Shown here in pieces: positions 57,560 to 64,000 of a stretch of 64,000 nucleotides of DNA; the stretch's first letter is position 1, and every line of letters starts with the position of its first letter. Under the pieces are notes generated by a model, which had not been told where the DNA came from, ran no database searches, and was given only the letters and a program-made list of their open reading frames with translations. The position numbers and the translations under genes are program-made. The stretch is from Schizochytrium sp. TIO01. Taxonomy: Eukaryota > Sar > Bigyra > Thraustochytrida > Thraustochytriidae. Where the stretch lies: contig SMSO01000014.1 in the NCBI GenBank assembly GCA_004764695.1, positions 3,299,148-3,363,147 of the forward strand, in the 5' to 3' direction.

Positions 57560-59913
57560 TGAGGTGACAAGTAGACAATATAATAATTGGATTTGCAACG
57601 AAGTCTCCTACCTATTTCATTTAAAAAAAATGATCAAATTGATCGCTCATCAGACAATCGCATGTAAATGCCAATGGCACCAGCTTGACCAACTGGGAAG
57701 AAGGCCCAGAGCACGCACGAAGCGCTGCACCCGCGCGGATCGCAGGGTGGTCTATCTGCAAGCTGGTAGGGTCCAGCTGCGGTAGCCTCAGCACGAGCGG
57801 GCCCTTGTCGCGCTCGCTCATCAGCCGAGTGCGCGAATCGAAAGGACCCTTTCGCCTTCATTTCTCTTTTCTTATTTCTTTTCCTTGGTTTCTTTGTCTT
57901 TTCCGAGCGAGCGAGTTGGATAGGGCCAGCGGAGCTCCAGCAAGGTCATAGAGAAGAGGCCAGGCGTCATAACCTGTGCGCTGAGGCCTCGTTCCTGCCT
58001 CTTCCTCGAAGTCTTTAGCATCAGTGGTGTCTTTGTTCTTCTGAGGTTGTGATTCGTCACAACAAGCTAATTAAATTAGTTTGCGAGAACAGAGCATCAC
58101 CCCCTCAAGAAAGCAGCAACTCAGTTCTCTTGCAACAGAGCAAGACTTTACTTGGAGCTCTACTGGGCTTACCTGTGTGCGATCAGGCGTGCGACGCCAC
58201 GGAGAATCGTGCCTTGCTGGTCCCGATCGAACTATATCACATATTTCAGTTCGGGCACGGTAAGACTGCCAGCTGAGAGGACCGCGGTTTGATTAGACCC
58301 AATATTGAGGCCATCTCATCATTCATCGGTACCTTATTGGGGAGCTAATTTCGCATTCATTTTGCTCTCAACGCTCGCTGGCTCGCCGGCTTGTTCTTCA
58401 TCAAAATATCACCATCATACGTGCTTGTTCGTTGCCTTTTCGAGCAGTGCTTGCGAAACCCTGTATTGTATTCACGGCGAGTGAGTGTGTGATCCGGCGG
58501 TGTCCTTGTAAACAAGTCGGCTGGGGAACCTTCGGAACATAACCACCTGGCAGGACGCAATAAACACCATCTTCGTGAATAACGCTAGGTTGCGGCTGTT
58601 TTTGCTTCTTGTTCTTCTTCGGCTTCTATTGATCGTAGCAAGCTCTTCATATCGCTCGAAACTCTGCAGGTGCACGAGATTGTGCGAGCGAGGCCCTGTT
58701 TTCCCCCTCTGGCGTTCTCTCTCTCACGTTCTTTACTCAGTAACTTCTCACTGTGGGATCATTCTGCGGGGTCGTCTCTCTGAATCTGATATTTGCCTCT
58801 CTGTTTTCCTCCACACCCCCTCCACCACCACTGCCACAGCATAGGCATAGAGGGAGACGGACGCAAGACGGACGCGACTTCCTGATCAACAAGGTAACTG
58901 TGGGATCGATCAAGCATTGATCTCTGCAAGTCAATTCACGATCCATCGACAATTGATCAGACAGTCAGTTAGTCAAAGCTGCTTGCAAGTGATCAAAACC
59001 GTGAGGCTACCAAACCCAGCAAATATCCAATCGATTAGTTCGTCGTTGGCCTGTCTGTTGTGCACGCCGTCTTCTCCAGTCTTTAAGGCCCTGGTTGGGC
59101 GCCTTTGATCGACTCCCGCTGTTCGTTAAAAGGATCTATCTAGCTCGTGTGGTGTCTTCGTTCTTCGTTCTTCGTTCTCGTTCATCCATCTAATTCTACC
59201 TTGCTGATCAATCTCTGGTTCGTCGATCCATCCTTCCTTCAGGCAGGCACTCAGTCAGTGCCTTGAGCCTGCCTGAGCCTTCTCAAAGGACCAAAGCACC
59301 GATTGATTGGATCGCCTGAATCGCTGCATCATCATTTCCTTTGGTGTGTGCATGAGCGAGTGAGACTTTCTTTCTTTCTCTCTTTCTTTCTTCTTACATT
59401 CCCTCATTTATTGTCTTTCGTTCTCTCTCTGGCTGGACCAAAAGCAAACGACGTGCCCACATCGATCGCAGCTCGGACGCTGCGCCGTGGGCCTGACGTA
59501 CCAGAGCTCCGAGCCACCACAAACTCGGAATACCACTTCGCAGCTGTCCGCGGGACCTGGGCATCGCCTTTGTCTGTGGAAACTCTGAGCTGCAAGGACA
59601 ACTGAGCTCGAACCAGCTCCGGCCTGAGTGGAAGCGAGATAGCGCGAGCTTAGGCGGCCAGCTAGTGCTTGCGGTAGCACTGGTTTGTAGAGTGCAACAG
59701 CTAAGGTTTTGCGTAGAAGTGGGCTTCGCCAAGTCTAAGTGTGTGCAGGAATCGAGAGCGTTGATTTGCTGTGGAGCACGTGGAAACCGCGAAGTAGAGG
59801 AGTGTCGATTGCAGCTCGCTGCGAGAAGATTGTGCGGAAGGAGTGCGCGGGCTGTCGAGCGAGGGAGAGCATAATTATATATTGGGTTAGGTACCAGCGA
59901 CGCGGCGTGGAGA
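57560..59913. other. Upstream region and probable 5' flank of the ARM-repeat gene
   Basis: Pyrimidine-rich on the plus strand, with a TTCTTCG run near 59157-59180 and a CTTT run at 59364-59393. No TATA box is evident. Overlapping short open frames on both strands show no known motif. An upstream exon cannot be excluded. Confidence 0.4.
59364..59393. repeat. (CTTT)n short polypyrimidine run
   Basis: About seven CTTT units with CTCT interruptions, about 520 bases upstream of the ARM-repeat gene start. Confidence 0.85.
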
Positions 59914-62900
59914 ATGACCATGGACACGAAGGTGTATGTGGAAAACATTGGCACACTTCAAAACTCCCGCAAACACAAGACTCTTGGCGTGGTGGTCTTC
60001 AAAGCCGAAGAGCTTGAGGAGCTTGAGAACCTCGAGAACCTTCGGGTCCATTTGCAAGATGAGCTTGGCGCACAACTCTCGCAAGACTTCTGCTTTGTAC
60101 GTAATGGATCACCAGTTCCACTCATGCAAGAGAAAAAAACACCTGCTACTGCCGTCATACAACGCGACAAAGGAACAGACCTCAAGGCCATTCTTCAGGT
60201 TCGAAGTGCGCAAGGATCACATGTACAGAGCGAGGTAGACCGGATTAATGCCTTGACCTTGACAAACAGTAGGAAAGCAGTTATGAGTTTTGCTGTCCGT
60301 GACTTTGCCAGTCCACCATCAGAAATGGAGAAGAGGGAGCAAGACGACAGAAAAAGCATCAAAAGGAGTAGCAGCGTTAACGAGAGTCGCGCATGCGGCT
60401 CTGATACTACAAATACCAATGGATTCATGCTTAAACTAAATGCTGCTCACGGTGCCTTTGAGGATTACTTTTTTAAAATTGATGAAGTTTCGAACCTGTA
60501 CGCTTTCGGCCCGTGTGAAGAGGGTGATTCAACCGAACTATACCTAAGCAAAACACGCAAAGAAGCCGCAGCCTACATCAACCTCCAAACTGTATATAAG
60601 ATTCGTCCCTATGAGGAGGAGCAGCCAGCGAAACCCTTGCATCATTTTTGTATGGAGGTCTTTGCAGAAAATGATACTGTCTGGGTTCTAGCGGTGTCAA
60701 GTGTCGTCGAATTTGCGCGCTGGATAAGGACCTTTCACAGGTCTTCGCCCAAACTTCGAAAATTCCAATACAATATTAGTCACGCAGATTTCACATGGTA
60801 TGTATCAGATATTGACGGAGAAACTCTCTCTGCTCATCATCATCGTCGCAAGAAAAACAAAAATAAACATGAACACGAGGATGAAAGCGACGACTTTATC
60901 GACGAAGACGGAAACCCGCACCCCAGCAGAACGAAGCATATCGAATCCTTCATGGATGTGACCTTCACCGAAGAGGATGTTGGAGTTTCATTTGAGGATT
61001 GTCCTGGTGGATGTATGGTCAGGAATATTGACCCTGACAGTCTAGCAGTACGTCACGGAGTGCACTCTGCTGATTTTCTTGTCTCGATTGATGGAACCTC
61101 AGTGGTTGGTCTATCTGCACTTGAAGTTGAAGAGATTCTGGACTCGTGTTCTCGCCCAGTTACAATTACATTTGGGCGTCCTCAGCCAAATTCTCCAGTT
61201 TACCAAGCGACGAGTAAGAGTCTAATGGGAGCCCAGGCCTGGCGTCGTCATCTTGGGCCTTACCTCTATGCCCGCATGAAGAATCACCATAAGAAAAGAA
61301 ACAAAGACAAACGATCGGAAAGTATTAACCGACAAGGAACTTTGTATGAGGATTTGACAAGGGTCTCGCATGGATCATCCGCCTCTTCAATCCCTGCGTC
61401 TGTGGTTGGCGCTCCTGTGATGCGCTCAATAAGCCATGAGTCTATGTCCATCAAGCCGACAGTCATTCCTTCGCTACCGCCTGGCCTTGACCACGCAAGT
61501 CCTCCTGGTATTCAAGCTGCGAACGGTCACTTTTACTCCTCAACCGGAAAGGCTTCTCAAACTAGGATGAATGCTGCTCCTCGTAAATTACCACCAACAC
61601 CCCCACGTCGCAAAAAACGCTCAATTTTCTTTGCTGGTTTGTCTCTAAAGCGCAGCGGTCAAATGCCGAGCTTTTCACTTGAAGAGTCAGATGTGACAAA
61701 TGCCTCTCGCGCTGCATCAAGGCAGTTGTCAAGATATCGTGGCGTGCAAAGCCGTCTTTTCTCGGCAATTCAGACTTCGTATCAACTGGAAAAACAGGTT
61801 GATCAAGCTCTCAATGATCTAGTGTACGAAGCTCGGCAAGAGGGTGTAGATGAAGAAGTCGGTCGCGCAGGAGGCGGTTCGGTCATGCCGAGGAAAAAAC
61901 CTGGGACTCCCACAAATAATTCACCAGTTTCCTCGTCAAAACCTATAAATAAGCTTCGGACTACAAGAGAAATGATGCGTACAGAAAACGCAGTTAGCTC
62001 TCGCCTTTTGTCGGGTCGTTTTACTCCTCACAAGGTTGAACGAATTCAGGAAATGCTCGGGAAGTCTCAAGCTGGAGTATCTGAAGAAACAGAGACAGCT
62101 TCTCAGGCTGCGGCGGCTTCAAAATGTGCTAAATCATTTGGTTGGATTCGTAAAATGGTTACTGCGAAGCTTAATCCAGAGCACGAACGGTTGCTTTGCC
62201 TGGTTGATATGGCTAGGAGTGATGATGTGGCAGATCGTGAGGATGCTTTGGAGGCAATCCTTGATATCGCAACATCAAGCCAAAATGTGAAGACTCTTGT
62301 TGAGGAAGGTATGATTGATGTTTTAGTGTCTGCTCTTAAAAGCGAAGATAGTATTGTCATTAGAGAGAATGCTGCTGGTATCATGTGGAATCTTTCTGAT
62401 GATTTGCAAGCAGCTGAGCTTATGATTGCGAGTGGTGCAATCCCACTTTTATTGAATCTGCTTCGACACGAGTCTGATGAAATCAAATCATCTGATGTTG
62501 CCAAGGAAGAGGCTGCAGGAGCGTTGTGGACTCTTGCTGATTTACCAGATGGCCGTTCCCTTATTATTTCTCATCGTGGTGTGAGTCCGATTCTTTACAA
62601 TTTAACTGAGGCCAGCGATGCTACAGACTTCACACAAGAAAACTTAGTTGGCGTCGTGTGGCACCTTACGTTTGATCCCGTTGGAGTTGAAGAGATCATG
62701 AGGCGCAGGAAAAATGTCAATATTATTGCTGAGTTAGCTCGTTTGATTACTCGTGGAACTGTTGTATCTCAGGAAAATGCTGCTGGCGCTTTCATGCACA
62801 TCTCGATGCCATCACGTTTTCGAGACCGCATTAAGGAATGCAAAGAAGCTATCACCGCCCTTGTGCAGCTGCTAGCCTTTGGATCAGTGCTAAGCCGTGA

Positions 62901-63783
62901 GAATGCCTGCGGTGCTTTAGATAATTTGGCTCAAGGCGATGACCAGACTCAACGACTAATTGCAGAAGAAGGTGCAATTGCTCCTCTTGTGCGCCTGTTG
63001 CAAACAAAATTCGAAGTGACCTTGCGTGTTCGAGCAGCCTTGTGCTTGCGTACTTTGGCGCAGAACCAAGATAATAAGCAAGAAATAATGGATGCTGGCG
63101 CGACAGATCTTCTTATCAAAGCTCTGCGAGAGGAAGACGTCTTAGTTCAAATTCACTATATCGAAGCTCTCTGGGGTCTCGCTCATGAGAGCGATGCGAA
63201 TAAGCTCGAAATCGCTCAGTCTGGGGCTATTCCTAAACTTGTCAACATTCTTCGCAACGGCTCAAGCGTAGCTCGTGCTCGTGCTGCCGGTGCGCTCGGT
63301 TCTCTTGCAGAGTCCTCACAAAATGGGGATCTTATTGCTCGATCCGGCGCGCTCGAGCCCCTAGTAGAAATGTTGCAACAGGATGACTCGAACTTGCAAC
63401 GCGAAGCTGCTTCAGTATTGAGTATTTTAATCCGTGGTACTGATGAGGTGCAGAACAAGGTGATGAAGTCTTTACAAGGTGGTGCTCTTATCTCCTTGAA
63501 TGAGCAAGATCGAAATAAGCTTCAGTCTATACGCACTCGCTTGATGGAAATTGAAGTTGGCGATGAAATCTACCAAGAGTACTTAGAAGATCAAGATAAT
63601 TCTTCATCTTCAGATTCTGAGGATGATGATGACGATGATGGAGCGGCCGATTGCATTGAAGATGGTGATATCAATGCTAGAAGCAGTGAAAGTCTGAGCA
63701 GAAGCACGTCATCTCGTGCTGGAAGGCGAACGAAACGATCCACTAGAACAACTACTCGCACAACTCGAACCACCCAGAGTTGA
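59914..63783 (+). CDS. PH-PDZ-armadillo repeat scaffold-like protein
   Basis: Single uninterrupted ORF of 1289 codons with no visible intron. Residues 1-100 form an unrecognised N-terminal domain whose segment DFCFVRNGSPVPLMQE has a ubiquitin-like (beta-grasp) feel, which is only a guess. Residues about 169-277 read as a PH domain (FMLKLNAAHGAFEDYFFKID, ending FARWIRTFHR). A His/Lys/acidic linker follows at 306-345, then a PDZ domain at about 347-422 (VGVSFEDCPGGCMVRNI, DFLVSIDGTSVVGLS). A basic proline-rich stretch lies near 557-572 (LPPTPPRRKKRS). Residues about 752-1190 are roughly ten armadillo repeats with the usual ENAAGALWNL-type helices (RENAAGIMWNLSDD, KEEAAGALWTLADL, ARAAGALGSLAESS). 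The C terminus is an acidic Ser/Asp run and then a Ser/Thr/Arg tail. There is no signal peptide or membrane span, so a cytosolic or membrane-apposed scaffold is inferred. The second ATG at 59920 has the better start context (ACCATGG), so translation may begin there. ARM and PDZ calls are firm; PH is likely; biological role unknown. Confidence 0.9.
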   Translation: MTMDTKVYVENIGTLQNSRKHKTLGVVVFKAEELEELENLENLRVHLQDELGAQLSQDFCFVRNGSPVPLMQEKKTPATAVIQRDKGTDLKAILQVRSAQGSHVQSEVDRINALTLTNSRKAVMSFAVRDFASPPSEMEKREQDDRKSIKRSSSVNESRACGSDTTNTNGFMLKLNAAHGAFEDYFFKIDEVSNLYAFGPCEEGDSTELYLSKTRKEAAAYINLQTVYKIRPYEEEQPAKPLHHFCMEVFAENDTVWVLAVSSVVEFARWIRTFHRSSPKLRKFQYNISHADFTWYVSDIDGETLSAHHHRRKKNKNKHEHEDESDDFIDEDGNPHPSRTKHIESFMDVTFTEEDVGVSFEDCPGGCMVRNIDPDSLAVRHGVHSADFLVSIDGTSVVGLSALEVEEILDSCSRPVTITFGRPQPNSPVYQATSKSLMGAQAWRRHLGPYLYARMKNHHKKRNKDKRSESINRQGTLYEDLTRVSHGSSASSIPASVVGAPVMRSISHESMSIKPTVIPSLPPGLDHASPPGIQAANGHFYSSTGKASQTRMNAAPRKLPPTPPRRKKRSIFFAGLSLKRSGQMPSFSLEESDVTNASRAASRQLSRYRGVQSRLFSAIQTSYQLEKQVDQALNDLVYEARQEGVDEEVGRAGGGSVMPRKKPGTPTNNSPVSSSKPINKLRTTREMMRTENAVSSRLLSGRFTPHKVERIQEMLGKSQAGVSEETETASQAAAASKCAKSFGWIRKMVTAKLNPEHERLLCLVDMARSDDVADREDALEAILDIATSSQNVKTLVEEGMIDVLVSALKSEDSIVIRENAAGIMWNLSDDLQAAELMIASGAIPLLLNLLRHESDEIKSSDVAKEEAAGALWTLADLPDGRSLIISHRGVSPILYNLTEASDATDFTQENLVGVVWHLTFDPVGVEEIMRRRKNVNIIAELARLITRGTVVSQENAAGAFMHISMPSRFRDRIKECKEAITALVQLLAFGSVLSRENACGALDNLAQGDDQTQRLIAEEGAIAPLVRLLQTKFEVTLRVRAALCLRTLAQNQDNKQEIMDAGATDLLIKALREEDVLVQIHYIEALWGLAHESDANKLEIAQSGAIPKLVNILRNGSSVARARAAGALGSLAESSQNGDLIARSGALEPLVEMLQQDDSNLQREAASVLSILIRGTDEVQNKVMKSLQGGALISLNEQDRNKLQSIRTRLMEIEVGDEIYQEYLEDQDNSSSSDSEDDDDDDGAADCIEDGDINARSSESLSRSTSSRAGRRTKRSTRTTTRTTRTTQS

Positions 63784-64000
63784 AGTCTTGATGATGCCAC
63801 TTGCTATGCAAAATTAGGAGCAATTATTTCATTTATTGTCAAGATGACATTGCATTCAACTGCATTTCTGTTATCAAATTTGTTTACTTTTTCTTTTAAA
63901 AGAGAAAATAATTGTTTGTTTGTTGGTTCTTTTGTCTTTATTAGTCTCGGTTATTTGAATATGCTTATTAGCTCTCTATTTACACCAAAGTGCTTAAACG
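63784..64000. other. AT-rich 3' flank of the ARM-repeat gene
   Basis: The sequence becomes AT-rich straight after the stop codon. It contains an imperfect palindrome centred on CTTTTAAAAG near 63893-63902 and a T/G-rich run at 63912-63932. It is probably 3' UTR and transcription end. No canonical AATAAA is seen. No further gene is visible before the window edge. Confidence 0.4.

Overview
This is nuclear DNA from a eukaryote. It is gene-poor, full of tetranucleotide microsatellites and carries an LTR retrotransposon, and its one clear host gene is a 1289-codon single-exon ORF with PH, PDZ and armadillo-repeat regions. I cannot name the organism. A protist is likely, and a stramenopile such as a labyrinthulomycete is possible, but that rests only on the intronless multidomain gene and is low confidence.

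Layout. (1) Positions 1-43000: about 43 kb in which I recognise no protein gene, tRNA or rRNA. Blocks of ordinary composition alternate with short AT-rich islands. Many simple repeats are scattered through it, mostly of period four: GCTT/AAGC, ATTC/AATG, AATC, CTTT, AAAC, GTAA and GTGA. There are also period-5 arrays, a period-7 array, GAA and TTG arrays, and several perfect hairpins. Long open frames over these arrays are artefacts of the repeats. (2) Positions 43000-57500: the microsatellites almost disappear and the sequence looks like decayed transposon DNA. At 46056-51620 lies a complete Ty1/copia element on the minus strand, with 193/198-bp LTRs, a TTTAC target duplication, a half-tRNA-type primer site, gag and pol. 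(3) It sits inside an older, heavily decayed copia-like element in the same orientation. Protease/integrase/gag similarity continues on both sides of the insertion point. (4) Positions 57500-59900: a pyrimidine-rich upstream region with small repeats and a perfect 13-bp hairpin. (5) Positions 59914-63783: the PH-PDZ-ARM scaffold-like gene, followed by an AT-rich 3' flank.

The young retrotransposon looks potentially competent: two LTR substitutions, all integrase, reverse transcriptase and RNase H catalytic residues present, and gag with two zinc knuckles. Its gag and pol frames are offset by -1 with a short overlap, which implies recoding or a mutation. I did not find a clear multi-gene defence, biosynthetic or other novel system. 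The most interesting items are the nested copia pair, the exact 51-bp x 7 array inside pol, the telomere-like pentamer in the LTRs, the scaffold protein architecture and the unusual microsatellite landscape.
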